Source: UBA5189 sp040389445 (GTDB lineage: Bacteria > Chloroflexota > Limnocylindria > Limnocylindrales > CSP1-4). From it: a DNA stretch of 64,000 nucleotides. The notes under the pieces were generated by a model, which did not search any database, was not told the DNA's origin, and saw only the letters and a program-made list of their open reading frames with translations. Position numbers and translations under genes: made by a program. This document shows positions 8,169-16,331 of the stretch, one piece after another. The DNA is taken from positions 62,001 to 126,000 of the forward strand of contig JAZJZX010000007.1 in the NCBI GenBank assembly GCA_040389445.1, read 5' to 3'. The number at the start of each line of letters is the position of its first letter. Positions within the stretch are counted from its first letter, which is position 1.

Positions 8169-8789
8169 ATGAACCGCCGCGCCCATCATCCCGCGCGCCG
8201 CCATCCGCGCCCGTCGAAGAACGTCGGCGAAAGCCGTCAGCCCCGGCCGGGCACCGATGCCGCAGCCGAGAGCGCGGTCATGCCGGGCACCGATGCCGCA
8301 GCCGAGAGCGCGGTCATGCCGGGCACCGATGCCGCAGCCGAGAGCGCGGTCGAGACCGCGGCCATGCCGGGCATCGCGGCGATGCCGGTCGAGAGCGCGG
8401 TCATGCCGGGCACCGCGGCCATGCCGGTCGAGGAGGAGGCGCCGCTGCGCACGGATCCGGTCAACGGGTTGTCAAACCAGGGGCATGGGCCCGGCGAAGC
8501 TGCCGACGCCGGGTGCACCGCCCCCCAATTGCGCAGGTTCATCAAGAGCCGGGCGTACGTGCCGATGCATGAGTTGCGGCGTCGGTTCGGCATCGAAGGC
8601 GACGATGACGACGTGACCGGCGTGGAGGTCGATCGAGACCATCGCGTCTACGTCGGCCTGCCGACGCGCGAAGGGCGACTGCTGGGCGAATTGTTCCGCG
8701 CCGGCGATGTGGGCTACGAACTGTCCCTCGATCCGATCTCGCCGATCGTCGTCGGCGTCTTCCCGATGCGGCCAGTCGCCCGGGGCTGA
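8169..8789 (+). CDS. hypothetical protein with N-terminal 12-residue repeats
   Basis: I do not recognise this family. From ATG 8169 it has 206 residues. The N-terminal half is Arg/Pro/His-rich and then repetitive, with PGTDAAAESAVM copied three times and degenerate Ala/Met/Pro repeats after it. The C-terminal 80 residues look like a folded domain (QLRRFIKSRAYVPMHELRRR, then GVEVDRDHRVYVGLPTREG, then a Gly/Leu-rich end). A longer version starting at GTG 8085 is possible, since a TATCAT -10 lies at 8053-8058. A 22-codon frame at 8104-8172 ends in an ATGA overlap with ATG 8169, which could couple translation from that start. No transmembrane segment is seen. Confidence 0.6.
   Translation: MNRRAHHPARRHPRPSKNVGESRQPRPGTDAAAESAVMPGTDAAAESAVMPGTDAAAESAVETAAMPGIAAMPVESAVMPGTAAMPVEEEAPLRTDPVNGLSNQGHGPGEAADAGCTAPQLRRFIKSRAYVPMHELRRRFGIEGDDDDVTGVEVDRDHRVYVGLPTREGRLLGELFRAGDVGYELSLDPISPIVVGVFPMRPVARG
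8247..8354 (+). repeat. 36-bp in-frame tandem repeat
   Basis: Three 36-bp units lie at 8247-8282, 8283-8318 and 8319-8354. The first two are identical and the third differs only at its last bases. Shorter degenerate copies of the same words continue to about 8430. The unit is a multiple of three, so copy-number change would keep the host gene in frame. Confidence 0.9.
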
Positions 8790-8864
8790 TCTCGCCTGGC
8801 ACCTGCCCGGCCGGTCCGGGTCCGTCGACCGCTCGGCTTCCGCCCGGGAACGTGCGGCCGGCCG

Positions 8865-10685
8865 TCAGCCCTCGCCGGAGGCATCGCCGGACGTCCTGGC
8901 CGGCGCCTGGGACTTCGGCCGGCGGCGGCGGAGATCCTTCATGTCGCGCTGATCGAGGCCGGCCAGGCGGATCAGGTCGGCATTGGCGGAGCGTGTGAGG
9001 CGCTCGTTCAGTTTGGAGGTGATCAGCTCGTTGATCGCCGAGACGTCCATCATGGCCTTGAGCGTGGCTGCCGGAACCTCGACGAATTCGGTGGCCTCGT
9101 CGGCCACCACGTTTGCCGTGCGCGGGCTTCCGGTGATCGCTGCGATCTCTCCAAAGAAATCCCCAGGTCCCATCGCGGACAACGAACGATCGTCGCCGCC
9201 CTCGGTGGGAACGCCGGCCACGGCGCGTCCATCAAGCACGAAGTACGCGGAATCGCCAGGGTCTCCGACCTTGACGATCGCCGAACCCGGATCTGCCCGG
9301 CGAACCATCGCCCCGACCAGGAAGTCGGCGCGACGCGAGACGTCGAGCCCGCTCAATTCAGGAATGAGCCCGAGCAGGCGGTCGAAGTCAGCGGCACCCG
9401 CCGGGCGACCAACCCCTGCCGACGGTGCCGTCCGAGCGGTGCGGAGAAGGTGGGCCGCGCGTCTCCACTCCGCTGCCGGCGTGCCGAGACCCGGCATGAA
9501 CTGGGTCAGGACACCGGCGCCGATGAGGATGATCGACGCAGCAATGACGAGCCCTCGGATCGGCAGGACGTCGGCCAGGCCGGCCAGCGCCATGCCCGCC
9601 AGGAAGACGACGTCGCGAGAGACCGAGAACGCCGAGAACACCCGGCCACGCATCTCGCGCGGCGTGTTCTTCTGCAGGATCAGGCGCCGCGCGATGCCCA
9701 GCGGCGAATTGAGGAACCCGGAGCCGACCACCATCGCGATGGCGAACCAGATGTTGTCCGCGAAGCCGTAGAGGACGCCGAACACGCCCATCCCGAGCGT
9801 CGCAATGACCATCCACTGGCCCTCGCGCAGGCGATCCGCGTACTTCGCCATCAGGAGGCTGCTCACGACGAAACCGACCGATGTCAGGCCCTCCTGGAGC
9901 CCGTACTCGAATTCGGTCGCCCCAAGTTCCTTGATCGCCATCGGGAGCAGGAGCACGTTCCAGAGGCCGAACGAGAACAGGATCGGGAGGTTGACGATCA
10001 GCGATGACCGCAGGAGCGGGGTGTTCCACAGGAATCGGACGCCCGTGCGGAGATTGTCCAGGACCACGCCGACCGTCGTCGTCTCCTCGGTACGCATCTT
10101 CGAGATCCGGACGCCGAGCACGATGACGAACGACAGCACGAAGGTCAGGGCGTCGATGTAGAACGGCAGGTGGATGTCGATCGCGGCGAGGAAGCCGGCG
10201 AGTGCAAACCCCACGGCGGTCGAGCCGAACGAGCTGATGGACAGGAAGGAATTCGCCGCGGCGAGCTCCTGATCGCTGGCGATCTCCGGCAGGACGCTCT
10301 CCCAGGCGGGATCGAAGAACTGTCGAACGATGGCCGCGAGGAACAGGAGGACGTACAGGGCGATGAGCCCGAACTGCTCCACGCTGAAGGGGATCGCGAG
10401 GACGATGATTCCGCGAAGCAGATCGGACGAGAGAAGGATCCGCTTGCGATCGAAGCGATCGACGAAGACGCCGGCGAACAGGCCCACGAACAGCGTCGGG
10501 ATGGCCGTGACCATGAGGGTGAGTCCGACGCTCAGCGCCGATTCCGTGACCCGATACACGAGGATCCCGGCTGCGAGGTCGGTGAGGGAGGAACCGATCG
10601 TCGAGACCAGCTGGGCGCTCCACATCAGCGAGAAGTTCCGCTTGCGGAACACCGCGAACATGGATGCCGGCCGAGCCTGGGCCAT
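8865..10685 (-). CDS. MFS transporter fused to a C-terminal cyclic-nucleotide-binding-like domain
   Basis: The first 400 or so of 606 residues form a major-facilitator transporter of the MFS_3/enterobactin-exporter type (FRKRNFSLMWSAQLVSTIGS; RFDRKRILLSSDLLRG between helices 2 and 3). After a linker rich in Arg/Ala, residues about 440-560 form a cNMP-binding-type beta-roll: VKVGDPGDSAYFVLDGRAVA, then GPGDFFGEIAAITGSPRTANV, where the phosphate-binding cassette Gly-Glu-x-Ala and Arg-Thr-Ala are intact. This suggests transport gated or tuned by a nucleotide or similar ligand. A GGAGGG Shine-Dalgarno lies 10-15 nt before ATG 10685. The substrate is unknown. Confidence 0.9.
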   Translation of the reverse strand: MAQARPASMFAVFRKRNFSLMWSAQLVSTIGSSLTDLAAGILVYRVTESALSVGLTLMVTAIPTLFVGLFAGVFVDRFDRKRILLSSDLLRGIIVLAIPFSVEQFGLIALYVLLFLAAIVRQFFDPAWESVLPEIASDQELAAANSFLSISSFGSTAVGFALAGFLAAIDIHLPFYIDALTFVLSFVIVLGVRISKMRTEETTTVGVVLDNLRTGVRFLWNTPLLRSSLIVNLPILFSFGLWNVLLLPMAIKELGATEFEYGLQEGLTSVGFVVSSLLMAKYADRLREGQWMVIATLGMGVFGVLYGFADNIWFAIAMVVGSGFLNSPLGIARRLILQKNTPREMRGRVFSAFSVSRDVVFLAGMALAGLADVLPIRGLVIAASIILIGAGVLTQFMPGLGTPAAEWRRAAHLLRTARTAPSAGVGRPAGAADFDRLLGLIPELSGLDVSRRADFLVGAMVRRADPGSAIVKVGDPGDSAYFVLDGRAVAGVPTEGGDDRSLSAMGPGDFFGEIAAITGSPRTANVVADEATEFVEVPAATLKAMMDVSAINELITSKLNERLTRSANADLIRLAGLDQRDMKDLRRRRPKSQAPARTSGDASGEG

Positions 10686-10759
10686 CGACTGAATTCCCTC
10701 CGTGGACCGGCCTGCGAACCGGGCAGACAGTGCCTCGCGGCGCGAACGTTCGGGTCAGT

Positions 10760-11386
10760 CTAGCGACGACGCCTCGTGCCGGAGACGCCCCGGCGCACGG
10801 TCAGGCCCTCGCGCGCCAGGAGGTCGGCCTTCATGGCCAGGAGACGGTCGAGGTCGCCCCACCACCCGCCGCCATAGCCGCCGAGGGTACCGTCGCCCGC
10901 GATCACTCGATGGCACGGGATGACGAAGCCGATCGGGTTTCGGCCCACGGCACCGCCCACGGCCCGGGCAGCGCCGGCTCTGCCGATCGCTCGAGCGATG
11001 TCCCCGTAACTGCGAGTTTCACCCCTGGGAATGGCACGCACGGCGCCGAGGACGGTGCGGTCCCACGCCGGGCGGTCGGCCAGGTCCAGTACCAGGGAGT
11101 CGAGATCGCCTTCGTCGCCGCGGAGCGCGGCGGTCAGGGCCCGAAACGCGAGCAGCAGATGGCGTCGATCGTCAGGCCCGCCTGTGTCCAGCTCGGAGGC
11201 GGGCACCCAGGCCATCACTCGGCCGAGGCGCCGCTCGACACCGGACCGGAAGTCATCCTCCGCGGCCGTCAGGTCGACGGCGACGAGACCGACCTCGGTC
11301 GCGGCCAGGTGAACCAGTCCCCAGGGCGCCGCCAACGCGGTTCCCACGAGCGAGGCAGAGACGGTGATCGGTGGCGGGGCAGGCAT
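10760..11386 (-). CDS. ogt: methylated-DNA-[protein]-cysteine S-methyltransferase
   Basis: This suicidal DNA-repair enzyme takes the methyl group from O6-methylguanine onto its own cysteine. The active-site motif IPCHRVI is present with Cys158, preceded by the helix-turn-helix region RSYGDIARAIGRAGAARAVG and the conserved GRNPIG. From ATG 11386 the protein has 208 residues, and an N-terminal ribonuclease-like domain is present. I prefer this start to the upstream ATG 11434 because TACGCT at 11398-11403 sits 11 nt before it and the upstream start would add an unconserved tail. The gene is divergent from a thioesterase gene. Confidence 0.9.
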   Translation of the reverse strand: MPAPPPITVSASLVGTALAAPWGLVHLAATEVGLVAVDLTAAEDDFRSGVERRLGRVMAWVPASELDTGGPDDRRHLLLAFRALTAALRGDEGDLDSLVLDLADRPAWDRTVLGAVRAIPRGETRSYGDIARAIGRAGAARAVGGAVGRNPIGFVIPCHRVIAGDGTLGGYGGGWWGDLDRLLAMKADLLAREGLTVRRGVSGTRRRR

Positions 11387-11397
11387 GTCGATTCGGG

Positions 11398-11403
11398 AGC
11401 GTA
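11398..11403 (-). promoter_or_regulatory. -10 element of ogt
   Basis: On the minus strand TACGCT ends 11 nt before ATG 11386. The same hexamer serves tRNA-Lys (28054-28059) and the gene at 37927. It lies inside the longer ogt frame, so it argues for the shorter start. Confidence 0.4.
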
Positions 11404-11438
11404 GACGACCGTCGTCGGACGCGTCGCCCGTCATTGCC

Positions 11439-11444
11439 TACACT
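11439..11444 (+). promoter_or_regulatory. -10 element of the thioesterase gene
   Basis: TACACT lies 8 nt before ATG 11453. The hexamer and spacing are identical to those before the CBS-kor operon. The short distance and lack of a Shine-Dalgarno sequence indicate a leaderless transcript. Confidence 0.5.
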
Positions 11445-11452
11445 CGTGCGCG

Positions 11453-11971
11453 ATGACCGAATCCAACCCGACGGGAGCCGTCCGCTCGAGGATCGCCGTA
11501 CCGCCCGACGCCCGCGACGTCGCCGGGGACTTCGCGCACGCGCGGACCGTGGAGGTCCGGTTCGCCGACACCGACGCCATGGGCCACGTGAACAATGCCT
11601 CGTACCTGACGTACGCAGAGATCGCCCGCGCCGCGTACTACGAGCGCGCCACCGGGGAGCAGCTGCAGCTCGGCGTGCATGGCGCGATCGAAGGCATGAT
11701 CCTGGCCGAACTCCGGATGACCTACCGGAGCCCGGCCTTCTTCGGCGAGTTCATCACCGTCGAGACGCGCATCGAACGGATCGGCCGAACCAGCTACTCC
11801 ATGCTGCATCGGCTGACGGCACCCGAGAGCCGGTACGGCCCCGCCCGGCTGGTGGCCATCGCCGACTCGGTCCTCGTTTCCTACGACTACACGGCCGAGC
11901 GCCCGATTCCCGTTCCGCCCGCGTTCATCGAGGCGATCGAAGCCTACGAGGGGCGCCGCCTCCGCGACTGA
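11453..11971 (+). CDS. acyl-CoA thioesterase, 4HBT/hot-dog fold
   Basis: This protein has 172 residues with one hot-dog domain. VEVRFADTDAMGHVNNASYL contains the 4-hydroxybenzoyl-CoA thioesterase motif with the catalytic Asp (D-x-M-G-H-V-N-N). ELRMTYRSPAFFGEFI and SYSMLHRLT are the later core strands. Such enzymes hydrolyse acyl-CoA to free acid and CoA; the acyl chain cannot be predicted. It starts 8 nt after a -10 hexamer and stands alone between ogt and an ABC exporter. Confidence 0.87.
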   Translation: MTESNPTGAVRSRIAVPPDARDVAGDFAHARTVEVRFADTDAMGHVNNASYLTYAEIARAAYYERATGEQLQLGVHGAIEGMILAELRMTYRSPAFFGEFITVETRIERIGRTSYSMLHRLTAPESRYGPARLVAIADSVLVSYDYTAERPIPVPPAFIEAIEAYEGRRLRD

Positions 11972-12033
11972 GCGCCCCTCCTGCTCGCCGGATCCGTTGG
12001 AGGAGTGACGGATCGGTTGGCACGCCTGGGGGA

Positions 12034-12117
12034 ATCGAACTCGTGGCAGACTTCAACTCGCGGCGGAATCGAACTCGTGGCGGACTCGAACTCGTGGCGG
12101 ACTCGAACTCCGTGGCC
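12034..12117 (+). repeat. 17-bp tandem repeat upstream of the ABC exporter
   Basis: Five 17-bp units (12034, 12051, 12068, 12085, 12102) follow the consensus MTCGAACTCGTGGCGGA with few differences. The array ends 10 bp before the -10 box at 12127, so it occupies the -35 and upstream region of the exporter promoter. Its position could affect expression. Confidence 0.85.
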
Positions 12118-12126
12118 ATCTATCGG

Positions 12127-12132
12127 TATACT
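12127..12132 (+). promoter_or_regulatory. -10 element of the DrrAB-type exporter
   Basis: TATACT is a near-consensus -10, 36 nt upstream of ATG 12169, leaving room for a short leader. The expected -35 position falls inside the 17-bp repeats. Confidence 0.45.
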
Positions 12133-12168
12133 CCGCCGACTTGCCGGACGGCGGAAACGGGGGGGTTG

Positions 12169-13143
12169 ATGCGCGCGATCACGGCCGAGGGCCTCGTCAA
12201 GGTCTATCACACGCGACGGGCCGAGGTGCGCGCCCTTGACGGCGTCGACCTCGAGGTCGAGGAAGGGACCGTGCTGGGCCTGCTCGGCCCCAATGGCGCC
12301 GGCAAGACAACCACGGTTCGCATCCTTGCCACGCTCCTCCGGCCCGACGCCGGACGCGCCACGGTCGCCGGGTTCGACGTGGTCAAGCAGGCGCAGCAGC
12401 TGCGCTCGGTCATCGGATTGTCGGGCCAGTACGCAGCCGTGGACGAAAACCTCACCGCTCGCGAGAACCTGTGGATGTTCGGTCGGCTCTATCAGCTCGC
12501 GTCGGCCGAGTCTCGACGCCGGACTGGTGACCTGCTCGAGCAGTTCGATCTCGGCGACGCGGCCGACCGCATCGTCAAGACCTACTCCGGCGGCATGCGT
12601 CGCCGCCTGGACCTGGCCAGCGCGCTGATCGGGCGGCCCCGGCTGCTCTTCCTCGACGAGCCGACGACCGGCCTCGACCCCCGCGGGCGCCTGGGCATGT
12701 GGGATGTGATCCGGACCCTCGTCAGGGATGGCACGACGCTCCTGCTGACGACCCAATACCTGGAAGAGGCGGACGAGCTCGCCGACACGATCGCCGTCGT
12801 GGATCACGGCAGGATCATCGCTCGCGGAACTGCGGACGAGCTCAAGGGCCAGGTCGGCGGGGAGCGGATCGAGGTCGTGGTGCACGACCGGTCCGAGATC
12901 CAGCGCGCGGCCGATGTGCTGACCCGGGACGGCTCGGGACAGTGGACGCTGGACGAGCACACGCGGAAGCTCACGGTTCCCGCCAACGGCGGCGCCGCGA
13001 AACTGATCGAGATCGTTCGCGATCTCGGCGAGGCGGGCGTCGAGATCGACGACATCGCCCTGCGGCGGCCGACGATGGACGACGTCTTCCTCGCCCTCAC
13101 CGGGCATCCGAGCGAATCAGAAGCTCCCGAGGCTGCGGCATGA
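12169..13143 (+). CDS. ABC transporter ATP-binding protein, DrrA/DUF4162 type
   Basis: This 324-residue ATPase belongs to an ABC-2 exporter of the daunorubicin-resistance type. It has Walker A GPNGAGKTT (40-48), the Q-loop LSGQYAAVDENLT, signature YSGGMRRRLDLA, Walker B LLFLDEPTTGLD, and switch His replaced by Gln in TTQYLEEAD, which is normal in this subfamily. The C-terminal 90 residues form the DUF4162 domain. ATG 12169 fits the family; TTG 12166 is directly before it. The stop overlaps the permease start (ATGA). The substrate is probably a hydrophobic compound, but that is inference. Confidence 0.93.
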   Translation: MRAITAEGLVKVYHTRRAEVRALDGVDLEVEEGTVLGLLGPNGAGKTTTVRILATLLRPDAGRATVAGFDVVKQAQQLRSVIGLSGQYAAVDENLTARENLWMFGRLYQLASAESRRRTGDLLEQFDLGDAADRIVKTYSGGMRRRLDLASALIGRPRLLFLDEPTTGLDPRGRLGMWDVIRTLVRDGTTLLLTTQYLEEADELADTIAVVDHGRIIARGTADELKGQVGGERIEVVVHDRSEIQRAADVLTRDGSGQWTLDEHTRKLTVPANGGAAKLIEIVRDLGEAGVEIDDIALRRPTMDDVFLALTGHPSESEAPEAAA

Positions 13144-13928
13144 AGCAGACGTATGCGGACGCGCTTGTCATCACCTGGCGCAATCTCAAGCGGATCCCAC
13201 GAATCCCGGAACTCGCGATCTTCGCGATCCTGCAGTCGATCATGTTCGTGCTGCTGTTCGCGTTCGTGTTCGGCGGCGCAATCCCGCTCCCGGATGGCGG
13301 CAGCTACCGCGAATACCTGATGCCCGGCATCTTCGCCCAGACGATCGTGTTTGCGGCAGCCACGACCGCGGTCGGCATGCGCGACGACCTCAACAAAGGC
13401 CTGCTCGATCGGTTTCGCTCGTTGCCCATGGCTCGCTCTTCGGTCCTCATCGGGCGGATCGTCGCCGACGTCGTCTACAACGCCGGAATTCTCGTCGTCC
13501 TGATGATTTCCGGGTACGTCGTGGGGTGGAGGGTCAACACCGGGGTCACGGAGCTCATCGCCGGCGTCGGGTTGCTGCTCCTGTTCGCCCTGGCCATGAC
13601 GGCCATCGGGGTCTGGCTCGGGTTGGTGGTGCCGAGCGTGGAAGTCGCGCAGCAGGTTTCGTTCACGGTCCTGTTTCCGATCACGTTCCTGTCCAATGTC
13701 TTCGTCCCGCCACAGACGCTGCCGGACTTCCTGCAGCCGATTGCCGAGTGGAACCCGGTCAGCACCCTCACGGCTGCCACACGAGAGCTCTGGGGGAATC
13801 CCAACCCGTTCGTGGGAACCGGCCTGCCGGCCGAGCAACCGGCGCTCGTCACGGTGCTCTGGGTGATCGCGATCCTGGCAGTATTCCTGCCGGTCGGCGT
13901 CCGCCGATATCAGAACCTGAGCCGCTGA
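13140..13928 (+). CDS. ABC-2 type permease, DrrB family
   Basis: This is the membrane partner of the preceding ATPase: 262 residues with six hydrophobic segments. The conserved ABC-2 features are visible: EYLMPGIFAQTIVFAAATTAVGM, seen near residues 58-80, DLNKGLLDRFRSLPMARSS after segment 2, and FLSNVFVPPQTLPDFLQPIAEWNPVS near the end. Start ATG 13140 overlaps the ATPase stop by 4 nt. The transporter is complete in two genes. Confidence 0.92.
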   Translation: MKQTYADALVITWRNLKRIPRIPELAIFAILQSIMFVLLFAFVFGGAIPLPDGGSYREYLMPGIFAQTIVFAAATTAVGMRDDLNKGLLDRFRSLPMARSSVLIGRIVADVVYNAGILVVLMISGYVVGWRVNTGVTELIAGVGLLLLFALAMTAIGVWLGLVVPSVEVAQQVSFTVLFPITFLSNVFVPPQTLPDFLQPIAEWNPVSTLTAATRELWGNPNPFVGTGLPAEQPALVTVLWVIAILAVFLPVGVRRYQNLSR

Positions 13929-13951
13929 ATCGAGCTCGGCGCGGCAGCGGG

Positions 13952-14022
13952 CTGGTGTGCCGACACGGGGCTGGTGTGCCGACACCGGGATGGTGTGCCG
14001 ACACCGGGCTGGTGTACCGGCG
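13952..14022 (+). repeat. 19-bp tandem repeat after the ABC exporter
   Basis: Units begin at 13952, 13971, 13990 and 14009 with the consensus CTGGTGTGCCGACACCGGG. The fourth copy is degenerate. The array lies between the permease stop and the tRNA terminator and codes for nothing recognisable. Confidence 0.88.
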
Positions 14023-14130
14023 GCGCGATACCACGACCCGGCACGACCGGCACGGGACAGCGCGACCGGCACCGGCCTTGCGGGGCATCAGACGTCGCGC
14101 TTCGTCGCCACGCCATCCGCCGGAAAGGAA

Positions 14131-14160
14131 AGAACCCCGGTTGGTCGAGACCGGGGTTCT
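14131..14160 (-). terminator. rho-independent terminator of tRNA-Met
   Basis: A perfect 11-bp stem (AGAACCCCGGT paired with ACCGGGGTTCT) with an 8-nt loop is followed on the minus strand by a pyrimidine-rich TTCCTTTCC tail. It lies 16 nt beyond the tRNA CCA end. Confidence 0.8.
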
Positions 14161-14176
14161 CAAGGTGTATGCGGCT

Positions 14177-14251
14177 TGGTTGCGGGGAGGGGATTCGAAC
14201 CCCTGACCTTCGGGTTATGAGCCCGACGAGCTGCCGCTGCTCCACCCCGCG
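14177..14251 (-). tRNA. initiator tRNA-fMet (CAU)
   Basis: This is a 75-nt cloverleaf on the minus strand with the CCA encoded. The anticodon is CAU. Initiator hallmarks are all present: a C1-A72 mismatch at the top of the acceptor stem (CGCGGGG with CCCCGCA), three G-C pairs at the base of the anticodon stem (TCGGG/CCCGA around CTCATAA), and a purine-pyrimidine 11-24 pair. The T arm carries GTTCGAATC. It is a single-gene unit with its own promoter and terminator. Confidence 0.97.
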
Positions 14252-14258
14252 ACTGTTC

Positions 14259-14287
14259 ATGCTAGTCGAGCGGGCCGTTTCTGACAA
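14259..14287 (-). promoter_or_regulatory. sigma-70-type promoter of tRNA-Met
   Basis: On the minus strand TTGTCA (14287-14282) and TAGCAT (14264-14259) are separated by exactly 17 nt, and the mature tRNA begins 7 nt after the -10. This is the best -35/-10 pair in the window and calibrates what the promoters here look like. Confidence 0.75.
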
Positions 14288-15074
14288 ACGCCGGGAGCGT
14301 GGCGGCGCACCTCGAGCGCGATGCACGGCCGGATGGAGCGAGCGTGGGCCGGTAGCGACGGGGACACAACCACAACCGCTCCGGGATGGAACGCCGCCTG
14401 GAGATCGACTGCGGCCTGACTGAGCGGACCTTGCTGTCCTGGCCGCATAGGCGGCCCCCACTCGACCTCAAGACCCGTGCCGAAGTCCCACCACTCGGGG
14501 ACACGTCCCATCTCGCGGCGCTTGCGCCTGACCATGACGGCTGCATGGTCACGCGGTGCACTTGGCGGTTCGTCATCGGCAGTGGAGCCGCTCCGACCGC
14601 GGCAACGCTGCTGGCGCGAGGCTCGGTCGGAGCGTGACGACGCCTGGCACCGGCGCGAATCGCCCCGGTCTCGTGACCTGGCGAGCTCGCCTGTGCTCCG
14701 GGCGCCCATGCAGTCGACGCGGCAGCGGACAAGTACGGCCTTCGCGGGCGCCAAGCCCGCAGGGGACGAACGCATCGTGACGGCGCCTGCGCGAACTTGA
14801 CGGGCTTTCGCACGGTGGGTGCCCGCCCGCACGCCGGAGGTGCCCTGCGCGGCGGTGGGGCGCGCGCGCACTGCACATGGCGTGTCCGCGCCCACACTTC
14901 GGCGGGACGCTGCTGCGCGGCGGAGGCCGGCGCGCACGCGACGGCGCGACGGGGGCAGCTGGGCGGGGCCCAACCGCGCCACGGGGCGGAACGGCGGCGC
15001 ACGCATCGGCACGCGGAGCTCGGGCACCGCAGGGGGAGCTCGCCTGGGCCTTCTGAGCGAGGCCTCCGCTCCCC
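14288..15074. other. gene-poor region
   Basis: About 790 bp of very G+C-rich DNA without a convincing gene. Open frames exist on both strands but none has domain-like sequence or a start signal. The least unlikely is a 92-residue minus frame from ATG 14535 to 14257 (MVRRKRREMGRVPEWWDFGT at its start), but it would run through the tRNA promoter. I see no RNA gene or long hairpin. Confidence 0.5.
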
Positions 15075-15080
15075 TATCCT
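15075..15080 (+). promoter_or_regulatory. -10 element of the class V aminotransferase gene
   Basis: TATCCT ends 6 nt before ATG 15087. With no ribosome-binding site between them, this again suggests a leaderless mRNA. Confidence 0.4.
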
Positions 15081-15086
15081 GAGCGA

Positions 15087-16307
15087 ATGCGACGGTTCAG
15101 CCCTGACTCGCCGTGGCGCCTCGACGCGGCGATCACCTTCCTCAACCACGGGTCGTTCGGCGCCTGCCCGCTTCCGGTCCTCGCGTATCAGCGAGCGCTC
15201 GTCGACGAACTGGAGTCCGGACCGGTCGCCTTCTTCGACACAACGTTCGAGCGCCGTATGGACGAGGTGCGCCACGTTGTGGCGCGGTTCCTGAACGCCG
15301 ATCCGGATGGTCTCGTCTTCGTTCAGAACGCCACGACCGCAGTCTCGACGGTGCTCCGCTCGCTTCGTTTCGAGGTCGGCGACGAGCTCCTGACGACCGA
15401 CCACGAGTACAACGCGACGCTCAACGGCCTGGCCGAGGTCGCCCGCGAGGCCGGTGCCAGGGTCGTGACGGTTCGGCTGCCCTTGGAGATCGAGTCAACG
15501 GAGCAGGCCCTCGAGGCGATCCTGGAAACGGTGACGCCGCGGACCCGACTCGCCCTGGTGAGCCACATCACCAGTCCGACCGCGACGATCCTGCCGATCG
15601 AGGCCCTGGTGCGCGAGCTCGATGCGCGGGGCGTGGACACGCTCGTGGATGCTGCCCACACGCCGGGCCAGCTGCCCGTGGACATCGAAGCCCTCGGCGC
15701 GGCGTACTGGACCGGGAATGGGCATAAATGGCTGTGCGGACCAAAAGGTTCGGGCGTGCTCCACGTCCGCGCCGACCGACGCGATCGAATTCGGCCACTG
15801 ATCATCAGCCACGGCTGGAACGATCCTCGACCCGATCGGCCGCGCCTCTGGAAGGAGTTCGACTGGACGGGGACGCCCGACCCCACGCCGGCCCTCAGCC
15901 TCCCTGCTGCGATCTCGATTGTCGGCCGGCTCCATCCCGACGGATGGCCGGGGATCATGGCCGCGAATCATGAGCTCGTGATCCAGGGCCGGGCCCTGAT
16001 CGCCGAGGCGCTCGCGGTCACGCCACGGGTACCGGCGGCGCTCCACGGGTCGATGGCCATCATCCCGCTGCCAATGCCAACCCGTGACGAGGCGGCGCTC
16101 GCCCTCAAGGTTGCCCTGAAGGACGAGGACGGGATCGAGGTCCCGATCACGCCGTTTCCGGTGCCGGCGGCACGCCGAAATCCAGGAGATCCACCGAGCG
16201 CCGTCGTCGTCCGGATCTCCGCCCAGCGCTACAGCGAACTCGACGACTACGCACGACTTGCCGACGCACTGGCTCGACGGCTCGGCCGCGGTACGGGGGC
16301 CGGGTGA
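15087..16307 (+). CDS. class V aminotransferase, isopenicillin-N-epimerase-like
   Basis: This is a PLP enzyme of fold type I. It has 406 residues. The Schiff-base lysine is K214 in GNGHKWLCGPKG, the PLP-nitrogen Asp is D188 in LVDAAHTPGQ, and FLNHGSFGACP at 18-28 is the typical N-terminal substrate loop of the isopenicillin N epimerase/cysteine-desulfurase-like branch. Members act on varied amino acids or sulfur compounds, so the annotation as an epimerase would be over-precise. It stands alone and converges with ppc, 24 nt apart. Confidence 0.88.
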   Translation: MRRFSPDSPWRLDAAITFLNHGSFGACPLPVLAYQRALVDELESGPVAFFDTTFERRMDEVRHVVARFLNADPDGLVFVQNATTAVSTVLRSLRFEVGDELLTTDHEYNATLNGLAEVAREAGARVVTVRLPLEIESTEQALEAILETVTPRTRLALVSHITSPTATILPIEALVRELDARGVDTLVDAAHTPGQLPVDIEALGAAYWTGNGHKWLCGPKGSGVLHVRADRRDRIRPLIISHGWNDPRPDRPRLWKEFDWTGTPDPTPALSLPAAISIVGRLHPDGWPGIMAANHELVIQGRALIAEALAVTPRVPAALHGSMAIIPLPMPTRDEAALALKVALKDEDGIEVPITPFPVPAARRNPGDPPSAVVVRISAQRYSELDDYARLADALARRLGRGTGAG

Positions 16308-16331
16308 GCTCGGCGACCTGAGCGCGACGCT

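Noticed and set aside
12034..12117. Possible CRISPR array
   Set aside because: The 17-bp units are directly adjacent with no spacers. The same applies to the other tandem arrays in this window.
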